Shown: piece after piece, positions 41,484-50,622 of the stretch
Layout: each line of letters begins with the position of its first letter
Numbering within the stretch: the stretch's first letter is position 1
Source of the DNA: Desulfobacteraceae bacterium RAAP-1
Lineage (GTDB): Bacteria > Desulfobacterota > Desulfobacteria > Desulfobacterales > Desulfatirhabdiaceae
NCBI GenBank assembly: GCA_001443525.1
Contig: LKPX01000019.1
Coordinates: 1-52,662 of the forward strand
DNA length: 52,662 bases
Direction: 5' to 3'
Translations under genes and position numbers: made by a program
Notes under the pieces: generated by a model
What the model was told of the DNA's origin: nothing
Databases searched by the model: none
What the model saw: only the letters and a program-made list of their open reading frames with translations

Positions 41484-41516
41484 GACGACTTCGTAAAAAG
41501 TCCGGATGCTGCGTTG
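41484..41516 (+). repeat. R1 fragment F, 5' end only
   Basis: Thirty-three bases, GACGACTTCGTAAAAAG to GATGCTGCGTTG, match the beginning of R1 and then stop abruptly 6 bases before the stop codon of the convergent PilB-type gene. The rest of the repeat is deleted. Confidence 0.75.
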
Positions 41517-41521
41517 TTTTC

Positions 41522-43768
41522 TTACTCTACTTCTATGGGGATTGGCCGATTGATGAATCGACTGATCCTTGCCAGCAGTCTTTTGGGGTTTACCGGTTTG
41601 GTGAGGTAATCATCGGCACCCGCATGGATAATTTCGACTTCCGTGTCCACCTCATCCTTTGATGTCAGCATGATGACCGGAATAAACCGGGTAGCCAGTT
41701 GCGATTTGAGCTTTTTGATCAGAGCCATGCCATCCATTTCCGGCATCATGTAATCAGTAATGATCAGCACCGGTTTTTCCTGATAAGCGATTTTGAGCGC
41801 CTCAACGCCGTTCAGAGCGGTAATCACCAGATAATTATTGGATTCCAGAATGTTTTTAAGTATTTTCAGTATCACCTGGTTATCATCCACAACCAGAATT
41901 TTATCCGGATGCACGCTGGCGACGCACGATGATGCATTCTGGGCGGAAACTTCTGTTGAAACGGATGTCTCAGGCAGAGAAGCACGGCATTCCACCACGG
42001 CGTCCAGAGACTCCTGGGCTGCTTCATCATATTCCGGAGGCGCCACCCGGAAGACTTCCTCGATGGTGGTCAAACCCTGAAACGCCTTGGTGATACCATC
42101 CATGCTCAGGGTGGTAAAGCCTTCTTTTTCCGCCACCTTCCTGATGGCAATCGCGGAAACGTCTTTTGCCAGAATTTCCTTGATGGCCGGAGTAATCATC
42201 AAAAATTCGAATATGCCAAGACGTCCCATATACCCCGTATATTGGCAGGCTTCACAGCCCACACCTTTCCAGAACCTCTGGGTGCGATCCGGCCGAAGGA
42301 TCGGCGCCAACTGCTCGAATATCTGCGGCGTCAGCGGATCAACGGTTTTGCATTTTTTACAGATACCGCGCACCAGACGCTGCCCCAGCACTGCCAGCAG
42401 AGAGTCGGCAATGACAAATGAATCCACCCCCATGTCTAAAAGGCGGGTTATTGCAGACGGCGCATCGTTGGTATGCAACGTGGAAAGCACCAGATGCCCG
42501 GTCTGCGCGGCCTGAAACGCGATGCGGGCGGTTTCGCTGTCCCGAATCTCGCCGACCATGACGATATCCGGATCCTGACGCAATATGGATCTGAGTCCAT
42601 CGGCAAACGTAATGCCTGCCTTGGGGTTGATTTGTACCTGATTGATGCCTGGAATTTCAAATTCCACAGGGTCTTCAACCGTGACGATATTGACCTTGGA
42701 CGTATTCAGGCGTTTAAGCGCCGTGTATAGCGTAGAGGATTTTCCGCTGCCGGTCGGGCCTGTCACCAGAATAATCCCCTGGGGTCTGACGATGGCTTCG
42801 TTGAAATGTTTGATGTCCCTTTCGGAAAATCCCAGCGCTTCGATGCTTAAACCGCCGGCGTCAGGATTCAATATGCGGATCGTCACTTTTTCCCCGAAAG
42901 AAGCGGGAATGGTGGAAACCCTGAGATCAAAGCGTTTATCCCCGACATTGACCTGCGCCCTGCCATCCTGGGGTTTTCTGCGAATGGAAATATCCATGTT
43001 GGAAATGATTTTGATCCGGGAGACCAGCGACAGATGTATCTGTTTATCTATCTGCATGATTTCCCGCAGGATGCCGTCCACCCGGTAACGAATGACCACG
43101 CTGTCTTTCTGGGGTTCGATGTGAATATCACTGGCTTTCAAACGGATGGCGTCCGCCAGAACTGTGTTGGTAAACCGAACCACCGGCGGCTGCTCAGTTA
43201 AATTGAGCAAATCCTGAACATTCTGTTCTTTTTCCTTGACCTGGCCGACAATCTCAACACGCTCCGACAATCCCAAATCCGGCCCCAGTTCCGATTCGAG
43301 GCTTTTACGCGGATAGCTCCTGCCAATAGCGCTCAGGATATCGCTCTGAGGCGCCACCGCCAGAAAAAGCTTCATCTGCGTAATGAACCGGAGATCATCC
43401 AGTGCGTAGAATTCCAGAGGATTCGCCATCGCGATAACGAGTTGGTTTTTAACCTCTCGGACCGGCATCAATGTGTAATTTTCAGCCAGTTCCTGAGGCA
43501 CCAGCGCGATAATCTCCTTCGGAATCTTTACATCAACAAGGCGGACAAAGGGAATTTTCAACTGGCTGGACAGCGCCTTGGCAATCTGCTCGTCGCTGAT
43601 GATTCCCATGTCGATCAGTATCTGACCGATTTTCTTTTTCCGGGATTTCTGAATTTTGAGCGCTTCTTCAAGATTGTCTGAAGTTATCAGACCCGCATGA
43701 ATCAACAGCTCACCCAGTTTTTTCCGCTTTAAAGAGGTATTCAGATCGTTGTCTGTCGAAGTAGCCAT
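41522..43768 (-). CDS. PilB/GspE-type secretion ATPase fused to a receiver domain
   Basis: The 748-residue protein has an N-terminal MshEN-type domain (~10-150: GELLIHAGLI, GQILIDMGII), the AAA-type T2S/T4P ATPase core (Walker A GPTGSGKSST, Walker B DIVMVGEIRD, HTNDAPSAITRLLDMGVD) and a four-cysteine zinc segment (CKKC..CEAC). A response-regulator receiver domain starts at ~625 (ILVVDDN, phosphoacceptor ITDYMMPEMDG, VIMLTSKDE, YLTKPVNP). The fusion implies that phosphorylation controls pilus extension or secretion. An HPt protein lies directly upstream (85-base gap, same orientation). Pilin and other pil genes are absent from the window. Confidence 0.9.
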   Translation of the reverse strand: MATSTDNDLNTSLKRKKLGELLIHAGLITSDNLEEALKIQKSRKKKIGQILIDMGIISDEQIAKALSSQLKIPFVRLVDVKIPKEIIALVPQELAENYTLMPVREVKNQLVIAMANPLEFYALDDLRFITQMKLFLAVAPQSDILSAIGRSYPRKSLESELGPDLGLSERVEIVGQVKEKEQNVQDLLNLTEQPPVVRFTNTVLADAIRLKASDIHIEPQKDSVVIRYRVDGILREIMQIDKQIHLSLVSRIKIISNMDISIRRKPQDGRAQVNVGDKRFDLRVSTIPASFGEKVTIRILNPDAGGLSIEALGFSERDIKHFNEAIVRPQGIILVTGPTGSGKSSTLYTALKRLNTSKVNIVTVEDPVEFEIPGINQVQINPKAGITFADGLRSILRQDPDIVMVGEIRDSETARIAFQAAQTGHLVLSTLHTNDAPSAITRLLDMGVDSFVIADSLLAVLGQRLVRGICKKCKTVDPLTPQIFEQLAPILRPDRTQRFWKGVGCEACQYTGYMGRLGIFEFLMITPAIKEILAKDVSAIAIRKVAEKEGFTTLSMDGITKAFQGLTTIEEVFRVAPPEYDEAAQESLDAVVECRASLPETSVSTEVSAQNASSCVASVHPDKILVVDDNQVILKILKNILESNNYLVITALNGVEALKIAYQEKPVLIITDYMMPEMDGMALIKKLKSQLATRFIPVIMLTSKDEVDTEVEIIHAGADDYLTKPVNPKRLLARISRFINRPIPIEVE

Positions 43769-43853
43769 CGTAGCGCCTATAAAGATTGTGCAGTATCATG
43801 AGTGAAAACAACCTGTGAAAGAACGCATTGTATCCGTGTGATAATCTCTCTAA

Positions 43854-44189
43854 TCATTGCCTGTTTTTCACAACTTCTTTAAGTTCTGTGAAAAGGCCTT
43901 TCATCCGGTTTAAAAACGGGGGAACCAAAGACTTCAGCAATTCAAAGTCGTTGTCACGGGCATGTGTCATAATCTGCTGGGCATCTTTGGAAATTTCGAC
44001 AAACCCCAGTGTCCCGGTAGAACCTTTCAGAGAATGCGCCGCCGCACCGATCTGCACCGTATCCTGCTTGTTGTAGGCGGTAACGAGTTTCATCAGATCG
44101 GTGGGTGCTGTCTGGATGAACAGCTCCACCACATCATATATGTCCGCTTCATCCAGCCCCAGTTGCTCTGCAACTTTCTTGATATCCAT
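43854..44189 (-). CDS. HPt-domain phosphotransfer protein
   Basis: This 111-residue four-helix protein has the histidine phosphotransfer motif AAHSLKGSTGTLGF, with the phosphorylatable His at about 52. It is a stand-alone HPt, and the adjacent receiver domain on the PilB-type ATPase is its natural candidate partner. The ATG at 44189 has AGGGG eight bases upstream; a TTG one codon earlier is the alternative. It follows nth by 16 bases, probably co-transcribed. Confidence 0.88.
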   Translation of the reverse strand: MDIKKVAEQLGLDEADIYDVVELFIQTAPTDLMKLVTAYNKQDTVQIGAAAHSLKGSTGTLGFVEISKDAQQIMTHARDNDFELLKSLVPPFLNRMKGLFTELKEVVKNRQ

Positions 44190-44205
44190 CAATGAACCCC
44201 TTTCT

Positions 44206-44898
44206 TCACACCTGGTACTGGCAAATCTGATCTCGAGATAATCCTGTCGTTCCCGATTCTTTTTGAAACGGACACAATTCCCGGACAGGACAAACCGGGC
44301 AGGAAGGATTTCTGGCCCTGCATGTTTCCCTTCCGAAATATATCAGCCTCAAGCAAAATGTATTCCAGCTTTTGCGGGGGATAATATCCATCAGCTCCCG
44401 TTCGATCTGAACCGGATTTCGTCCGGCAGTAAGGCCAAGACGGCCGGATATCCTTGCCACATGGGTATCCACCACAATGCCTGGTTTGCCGAAAACTGCG
44501 CCCAGAACCACATTGGCTGTCTTACGGCCGACGCCCGGCAACTGGACAAGCGCTTCCAGTGTATCGGGAACCTTGCCGTCAAACTTTTCGATCAGCATTT
44601 GCGAACAGGCCTTTATGTTTTTAGCCTTGTTATGATAATAACCCGTTGATCGAATCAACCGGGATATGACATCGATATCGGCTTTTGCAAAATTTTCTGG
44701 AGCGGAAAGTGTCGCAAATAGAACCGGCGTTACCTGATTGACCTGTTTATCCGTACACTGGGCGGAGAGAATGGTCGCCACCAGAAGTTGAAACGGATTC
44801 TGAAAATTCAGTTGCGTCTTGACATCGGGATATACGGTTCTTAATATCTTGCGTATTTTCCCGGTTCTTTTTATAAGGGCCATATCCATGGAATTCAC
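44206..44898 (-). CDS. nth: Endonuclease III
   Basis: The 230-residue base-excision repair glycosylase/AP lyase has the HhH motif LPGVGRKTANVVL with the catalytic Lys, the catalytic Asp in VDTHVARIS, and the C-terminal 4Fe-4S cysteines (CRARNPSCPVCPVRELC). The start is a GTG at 44898; ATGs follow within six codons and AAAGAG lies nearby. It is divergent from the ThiI-like gene across a 77-base gap that must hold both promoters. Confidence 0.95.
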   Translation of the reverse strand: MNSMDMALIKRTGKIRKILRTVYPDVKTQLNFQNPFQLLVATILSAQCTDKQVNQVTPVLFATLSAPENFAKADIDVISRLIRSTGYYHNKAKNIKACSQMLIEKFDGKVPDTLEALVQLPGVGRKTANVVLGAVFGKPGIVVDTHVARISGRLGLTAGRNPVQIERELMDIIPRKSWNTFCLRLIYFGRETCRARNPSCPVCPVRELCPFQKESGTTGLSRDQICQYQV

Positions 44899-44975
44899 AT
44901 GTAACTCTTTAAATTACAGCAGAATGCGTTCAATACATCTGAAATATATAAATAACCATACTATCTTCCTATACC

Positions 44976-45965
44976 ATGAACATCCATCAAAATAAAGTCC
45001 GTGCATTGGGATTGTGTTCCGGCGGCCTGGACAGTATCCTGGCGGCGCTTCTGCTGAAACAGCAGGGAATTGACGTCGCGTGGATTACCTTTGAGACGCC
45101 GTTTTTTTCATCCGATAAGGCTGTAAGCGCATCGGAAATGGTTCATATACCGTTGACGATTCTGGATATTACGGAACCCTACCTGAAAATGCTCAAAAAT
45201 CCGCCCTGCGGTTACGGGCAGAACATGAACCCCTGCATGGATTGTCATGCGATGATGTTTCGCATGGCGGGCGATGTCATGAAAGAAAGGGGAATGCAGT
45301 TCCTCTTTAGTGGAGAAGTGCTGGGACAGCGCCCGATGTCACAAACCCGGTCATCCTTGAAATATGTCGAAAAGCATTCAGGCTATAAAGGGTATATTGT
45401 ACGTCCGCTGAGTGCAAGACTTCTGGATGAAACGGTCGCTGAAGCAGAAGGACTGATCTGCAGGGAACGGATGCTGGGGCTTTCGGGCAGATCACGCAAA
45501 CCCCAAATGGAGCTTGCCAGGGAGTGGGGCGTCACGCGGTATCCGGCGCCTGGAGGCGGATGTCTGCTGACCGACCCCGGTTACAGCCGCCGGTTAAAAG
45601 ACCTTTTCGATCATCAGAGCGTTTATACCGGAAATGAGCTTTATTTGCTGAAATATGGACGGCACATCCGTCTGAGCGATGAGGTGAAAATTATCGTCGG
45701 CAGAACCCGTCAGGATAACGACAACATCCTGAATCACTATGACGCGACGCGGGATATTCTTCTGAAAGCCAGACTCATTCCAGGACCGGTGGTCCTGGTT
45801 TCAGGCCGCCCGAACCCGGCGCTGATTCACCGGACGGCTGAAATTAGCGCAGGATACTGCAAGGCGGCTGTGGATACATGGGTGGATATCGAGGTGGTTG
45901 CGCCCGGATGCACCAATGTCCTGCGGGTCATGGGAAAACGACCGGAGGCCGCCGATATGATCTGA
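44976..45965 (+). CDS. ThiI-like PP-loop sulfurtransferase-type protein
   Basis: The 329-residue protein starts with a PP-loop ATP pyrophosphatase motif (LCSGGLDSILAALLL, about residues 12-26), the fold shared by ThiI, MnmA and TtuA-type tRNA-thiolation enzymes. A CMDCHAMMF segment may hold a metal or sulfur. A C-terminal domain around LKYGRHIRLSDEVKIIVGRT resembles the DUF814/NFACT-R segment. The combination is typical of a group often annotated as tRNA 4-thiouridine synthase-like in Desulfobacterota, but a THUMP domain is missing. Function is probably tRNA or small-molecule thiolation. The ribosome site is weak. Confidence 0.8.
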   Translation: MNIHQNKVRALGLCSGGLDSILAALLLKQQGIDVAWITFETPFFSSDKAVSASEMVHIPLTILDITEPYLKMLKNPPCGYGQNMNPCMDCHAMMFRMAGDVMKERGMQFLFSGEVLGQRPMSQTRSSLKYVEKHSGYKGYIVRPLSARLLDETVAEAEGLICRERMLGLSGRSRKPQMELAREWGVTRYPAPGGGCLLTDPGYSRRLKDLFDHQSVYTGNELYLLKYGRHIRLSDEVKIIVGRTRQDNDNILNHYDATRDILLKARLIPGPVVLVSGRPNPALIHRTAEISAGYCKAAVDTWVDIEVVAPGCTNVLRVMGKRPEAADMI

Positions 45966-46067
45966 ATTCTGTTTGATTCCCCGAAAAGATCATGGTAGAT
46001 GATATTATTGATCATTTTTTTCAGATAACGGTCACGCGGGCGATCCCCCGTAACTGCCAGCTTGCCT

Positions 46068-47297
46068 ATGCTCACAGATACCATGATATTGATTGTTCTG
46101 CTGCTTTTTTCGGCGTTTTTTTCCGCCGCCGAGACAGCTTTCTTTTCTATCAGCCGCACCAAGGCGCGGCATCTGGCTAAAAGCAAGCAAAACGTCTATG
46201 TGCTGATTCATCTGTTGAAAGAAAATCCGCATCGGCTGCTGACCACGCTGCTGATCGGCAACAACGTAGCCAATATCGGGGCTTCGGCGCTTGCCACCAG
46301 CGTTGCCATATCCATTTTCCCTGACTATGCACCGCTGGGGCTTGCCACCGGCGTCATGTCCTTTTTAATTCTGGTATTTGCCGAGGTATTTCCTAAATCC
46401 ATCGCCACGCGCAACAATGTGGCCATTGCCCGTCTGACGGCCTATCCGGTATACTGGTCCTCCGTACTGTTTTATCCTGTCTCCAGTTTTCTCGGATTTA
46501 TACCGATGCTGACGGGAAAGATCAAAAAAACTTCGATGGTCACCGAAGAAGAGTTGTTGACCATTGTCGATGTGGTTGAGGAAGAAGGGGAAATCAAAGA
46601 AGAGGAGCGGAAACTGATCAACAATATCTTTGAATTCGACGATACCAGCGCCTCTGAAATCATGACGCCCAGAGCCGATATGTTTGTTCTGGATGTCAAT
46701 GAGCCCCCTTGTCTGGAAACCATCGCCCGTTCCGGATTCACCCGGATTCCGGTTATTGACAACGATATCGATCACGTGATCGGTATTCTCAATATCAAGG
46801 ATATCTTCGTGCACAGATCTGTCCCCCGCGAGCCTCTGGACATCCGGAAAATCATGCGGCCTCCCTATTTCGTTCCTGAAAACAAAAAGCTGGATTCGCT
46901 CCTGCGTCAGTTCAAAAAGCGGAAAAATCACATCGCCATCGTTGTGGATGAGTATGGCGGCGTCTCCGGGCTGATTTCCCTGGAAGATGTCCTGGAAGAA
47001 CTGGTGGGTGAAATCAACGATGAAACCGATATGGATGAACCCCATATCGTCAAGGTCAAAAACGATGAGTGGATTGTCCTGGGAAAATCCGATATCGATG
47101 AGGTCAATGAAAAAATCCCGATGAACATCCCGGATTCGAAGGAATACGACACGTTTTCCGGATTTATCTTAGCGCAGATCGGCCGGATCCCGCAGGTTAA
47201 GGAAGAAATCCCCCTAGGGGATTTTCTTGTCATCGTTCAGGAAATGGATGGAAACCGCATCAAGGAATATCGGATCAGACATCTTCAGGAGCAATGA
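46068..47297 (+). CDS. CNNM/CorC-type membrane protein with CBS pair
   Basis: The 409-residue protein has a DUF21 membrane domain (FSAFFSAAETAFFS at the N-terminus, four helices), a CBS domain pair (EIMTPRADMFVLD, AIVVDEYGGVSGLISLEDVLEELVGEI) and a C-terminal CorC_HlyC domain (FSGFILAQIGRIP). Such proteins are linked to magnesium or cobalt efflux and are often mislabelled hemolysins. The ATG at 46068 is chosen; neither it nor the neighbouring starts has a good ribosome site. It is followed by priA 49 bases later. Confidence 0.88.
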   Translation: MLTDTMILIVLLLFSAFFSAAETAFFSISRTKARHLAKSKQNVYVLIHLLKENPHRLLTTLLIGNNVANIGASALATSVAISIFPDYAPLGLATGVMSFLILVFAEVFPKSIATRNNVAIARLTAYPVYWSSVLFYPVSSFLGFIPMLTGKIKKTSMVTEEELLTIVDVVEEEGEIKEEERKLINNIFEFDDTSASEIMTPRADMFVLDVNEPPCLETIARSGFTRIPVIDNDIDHVIGILNIKDIFVHRSVPREPLDIRKIMRPPYFVPENKKLDSLLRQFKKRKNHIAIVVDEYGGVSGLISLEDVLEELVGEINDETDMDEPHIVKVKNDEWIVLGKSDIDEVNEKIPMNIPDSKEYDTFSGFILAQIGRIPQVKEEIPLGDFLVIVQEMDGNRIKEYRIRHLQEQ

Positions 47298-47346
47298 AAT
47301 TGATCGCACCTTTCGCCATATTTTCGCTTGTTCATTTGCAGTTGCC

Positions 47347-49782
47347 ATGAGTACACAGGGCTACCTGGAAATTGCCGTAGCGCTTCCGGTTTTTGCAACA
47401 TTCACCTACAGGATACCCGACCATCTCATATTTCTGGCGCAGCCCGGCGTCCGGGTTCTGGTACCTTTCGGGCAGCATAAAATCACCGGATACATCCTCG
47501 GAAAATCCAGTAACGCCGACCTCGATCAGGTCAAATACATCCTCGATGTTCTCGATGAAACCCCGCTCTTTCCGAAATCCATGATACCGTTTTTCAAATG
47601 GATTTCCGATTATTACCTGTATCCGATAGGAGAAGTCATCCAGACGGCGCTGCCTTCGGGTCTGTCCCGCAGGGAAGTGGCCCGCTATGCGCTGACGGAT
47701 ACGGGCTGCCGCATGATTCAGGACAATACCCTTTCTCCCGTTCAGCAGGAAATATTGCAGGCACTGCAATCAAAGCCTTTGGATTTCAAAGGAATCAGCC
47801 GCTGCATGGGCATCAGTATCACCCGATCCGTACTGCTGGGGATGGAAAAAAGCGGCTGGATTGAAAAAATCCGGTCGCTTCAGACGGAAAAAACGCGGCG
47901 CCGCCAGGAAATATACGTAACACCGGCGGTTGCCGACATCAGCGGCCTGACACTATCCCGCACCCAGAAACGCATTATGGAAACCGTTCTGTCCTATGGC
48001 AATATCCCGGCGCGTGAGTTGAACCGGCAGATTCCTTCAGCGTCCAGAAAGCTTTCCGGGATGGAAGCTTCCGGATGGGTGCATATCGCCGTACGAACAC
48101 TGTATCGCGACCCGTTTGGTGATCCCGTTCAGCCGGACACGCCGAAGGTACTGACCCCGGAACAACAGGATGTCGTGACCGCAGTTGAAAGCGCTCTTGG
48201 CAAGGGATACAAGCCATTTCTTCTGAAAGGCGTCACAGGAAGCGGTAAAACGGAAGTATATCTGCAACTGGCTGACAAGGCGATCCAAAACGGCCGGAAT
48301 GTGCTGGTGCTTGTCCCTGAAATTGCGCTGATATCCCAGATCGAACGATGTTTCAGGGCCCGTTTCGGCGATTGCGTATCGGTGCTGCACAGCGGACTGT
48401 CCGCCGGAGAAAGATTCGATCAGTGGAATCGGATCGCCAGCCGGCAGTCTCCCATCGTTATCGGCACCCGATCCGCCGTCTTTGCGCCGTTTGAACGACT
48501 GGGGCTCATTGTGGTGGATGAAGAACATGACAGTTCCTATAAACAGGACACCGGGCTTCATTATCACGCCAGAGACATCGCGCTGGTAAGGGCCAGGATG
48601 GACAATGCCATCGCCCTTCTGGGTTCCGCAACGCCGTCCCTCCAGTCATATCACCATGTCATGACCCGGAAATTTTACGGATTGACCCTTTCCCAACGTA
48701 TCGAGAACCGCCCGCTGCCACAGACCCGCATTGTGGATCTACGGCAGTTTCGGGATCAAAGAGGCATATGGAAGATCATCAGCCCGGAGCTTCATGAGGC
48801 CATGACGCAGACGCTGGCGCGCGGAGAGCAGACGCTGCTTTTTCTCAACCGCCGGGGATTTGCCAGTTTTCCGGTATGCGCGGCCTGCGGAGAAGCCATA
48901 CGCTGCAAAAACTGCTCGATTTCAATGACATTGCACCAAAAAGAGCAGGTATATAAATGTCATTATTGCGGTGCAACCAGACCTGCCACATCGCCCTGCA
49001 CCACTTGCGGCTCTTCTCACATCAAACTTCTGGGCATGGGAACGGAGAAAATCGAGGCGGCTGTCAAGGCGTTGTTTCCCCAGGCCAGAATCGCGCGAAT
49101 GGATCGAGATACGGTTTCACGCAAAGGCGCGCTGCTTAATATCCTTAAAGACCTCAGAAGCCGCAGCATCGACATTTTAATCGGCACACAGATGGTCGCC
49201 AAAGGCCATGACTTTCCTTACATCACGCTGGTAGGCGTCATATGCGCGGATATTTCCTTCAATTTTCCGGATTTCAGATCCAGCGAACGCATGTTCCAGC
49301 TTCTGCTGCAGGTATCCGGCAGAGCCGGAAGGGGGGAATCTCCCGGCCAGGTGATTCTGCAAACCTACAATCCGACACATTTCATCATTTCCGCAGCCAT
49401 GCAGCAGGATTATACAGCGTTTTACGAAAGGGAGATCCATTTCCGCGAAAAACTGAAATATCCGCCCTGTTCCCGATTGATCCAGATCAAGTTTATGGGA
49501 AAAGATGAAGGCAAAACCCGTGAACATGCACTGCACATCGGCGCATTGTGCCTGCATCTGAAAAAGAGCCAGCCCGCGTATCATTGCGTCGAAATTCTCG
49601 GCCCCATCGAAGCCTGTCTGCCTCGCATCGCCACATATCATCGATGGCAGATTCTGCTGAAAAGCGTCCACACCTCTCCCTTGCGCCGGATGGCCAAAGA
49701 CATGGTCTTTTCATACCGCAGAGACATCCAGAATCCTCATGTTTCCGTCAGCTTCGATGTGGATCCGGTGTTTATGCTGTAA
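47347..49782 (+). CDS. priA: Primosomal replication-restart helicase PriA
   Basis: The 811-residue SF2 helicase has an N-terminal 3'-DNA-binding domain (GVRVLVPFGQHKITGYILG), Walker A GVTGSGKTEVY, Walker B VVDEEHD, and the zinc-binding cysteines in four pairs (CAAC, CKNC, CHYC, CTTC) between the helicase lobes. Late motifs include QVSGRAGRGESPGQVILQTY. The length is slightly above the E. coli protein (732). The ATG at 47347 aligns with the family N-terminus. R1 copy G begins six bases after its stop. Confidence 0.95.
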   Translation: MSTQGYLEIAVALPVFATFTYRIPDHLIFLAQPGVRVLVPFGQHKITGYILGKSSNADLDQVKYILDVLDETPLFPKSMIPFFKWISDYYLYPIGEVIQTALPSGLSRREVARYALTDTGCRMIQDNTLSPVQQEILQALQSKPLDFKGISRCMGISITRSVLLGMEKSGWIEKIRSLQTEKTRRRQEIYVTPAVADISGLTLSRTQKRIMETVLSYGNIPARELNRQIPSASRKLSGMEASGWVHIAVRTLYRDPFGDPVQPDTPKVLTPEQQDVVTAVESALGKGYKPFLLKGVTGSGKTEVYLQLADKAIQNGRNVLVLVPEIALISQIERCFRARFGDCVSVLHSGLSAGERFDQWNRIASRQSPIVIGTRSAVFAPFERLGLIVVDEEHDSSYKQDTGLHYHARDIALVRARMDNAIALLGSATPSLQSYHHVMTRKFYGLTLSQRIENRPLPQTRIVDLRQFRDQRGIWKIISPELHEAMTQTLARGEQTLLFLNRRGFASFPVCAACGEAIRCKNCSISMTLHQKEQVYKCHYCGATRPATSPCTTCGSSHIKLLGMGTEKIEAAVKALFPQARIARMDRDTVSRKGALLNILKDLRSRSIDILIGTQMVAKGHDFPYITLVGVICADISFNFPDFRSSERMFQLLLQVSGRAGRGESPGQVILQTYNPTHFIISAAMQQDYTAFYEREIHFREKLKYPPCSRLIQIKFMGKDEGKTREHALHIGALCLHLKKSQPAYHCVEILGPIEACLPRIATYHRWQILLKSVHTSPLRRMAKDMVFSYRRDIQNPHVSVSFDVDPVFML

Positions 49783-49787
49783 GCATT

Positions 49788-49938
49788 AACGACTTCGTAA
49801 AACGTCCGCAGGCTGCACCAACGCTGCATCCTTCGTCATTGCAGCGTACCATAATGATGCTTCATTCATAAGGATTTGCGCGCTTTGCCTGCGCAACTTT
49901 TTACAAAGCCGGCTGAAAATCAACTTGTTGTAAAATCA
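49788..49938 (+). repeat. R1 palindromic repeat, copy G
   Basis: This 151-bp copy starts AACGACTTCGTAAAACG and ends TTGTTGTAAAATCA. It is flanked by TAAGCATT (49780-49787) and TCAGCATT (49939-49946), matching at 7 of 8 positions. It sits between the convergent ends of priA and rsmG. Its right end supplies the last six codons and the stop of rsmG. Confidence 0.88.
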
Positions 49939-50621
49939 TCAGCATTGCTGAAGATATAGAGACAGCGCTCCGAGTTCAAAAACGGCAGGACGTATGGCAC
50001 CACACGAGATTGAAGCGCGTTGCCGGTCTGAAGCAGCCGGACGACGGCAGCATCGGCACTCGTCTTTTCATCATCGCTGATGTTGCCTTTCATGGCTATC
50101 ATCACACCGTCCGGTTTTAAAAGCGGTGCAGCGGTTTCGATAAAATGGGACAGATGGGTAAACGCTCTGCAGATAATCACCGAAAAGGCGGACATGTGGT
50201 CTGGAGCCGTCGCAAGCGTTTCAACCCGTTGCTGGAGAGCGGTAATGCCGTCAAGTTTCAGCGTACGGATGATATGGCGCTGAAAGCTGTTTTTTTTCCG
50301 CGAAGCATCTATCAGGGTGACAGACAAGGACGGCATCAATATTTTAAGAGGAATTCCCGGAAAGCCGCCGCCGGAACCGACATCCAGAACAGTTGTTTCC
50401 GGCGGAATCCACCTTGCTGCGGCCAGTGAATCCACAACGTGCTTGACCGCCGCCTCGGCCGGGTCGGTAATAGCGGTCAGATTCGTCTTCTGATTCCACA
50501 GCGTCAATTCCCGGATATGCGTTGCAAACTGTTCAAGCTGTAAAGGCGATACCCGGATATTCAGAAGAACATCGGCACCATCTGAAACCAGCTTGTTCCA
50601 TGCAGCGGCCCCGACTTCCAT
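49920..50621 (-). CDS. rsmG: 16S rRNA (guanine-527-N7) methyltransferase RsmG
   Basis: This 233-residue class I methyltransferase carries LDVGSGGGFPGIPLKI as its SAM site and the family N-terminus (LTLWNQKTNLTAITDP). It methylates G527 of 16S rRNA. The ATG at 50621 lies right after the preceding stop (TGATATG); a GTG four codons earlier is the alternative. The last six residues (DDFTTS) are encoded by R1 copy G, so the native C-terminus was probably replaced. The methyltransferase core is intact. Confidence 0.92.
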   Translation of the reverse strand: MEVGAAAWNKLVSDGADVLLNIRVSPLQLEQFATHIRELTLWNQKTNLTAITDPAEAAVKHVVDSLAAARWIPPETTVLDVGSGGGFPGIPLKILMPSLSVTLIDASRKKNSFQRHIIRTLKLDGITALQQRVETLATAPDHMSAFSVIICRAFTHLSHFIETAAPLLKPDGVMIAMKGNISDDEKTSADAAVVRLLQTGNALQSRVVPYVLPFLNSERCLYIFSNADDFTTS

Positions 50622-50622
50622 A

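Noticed and set aside
45999-46021. ATGAT..ATCAT stem followed by seven T's after the ThiI-like gene as a terminator
   Set aside because: The stem is only five A/T-rich pairs and too weak to call.
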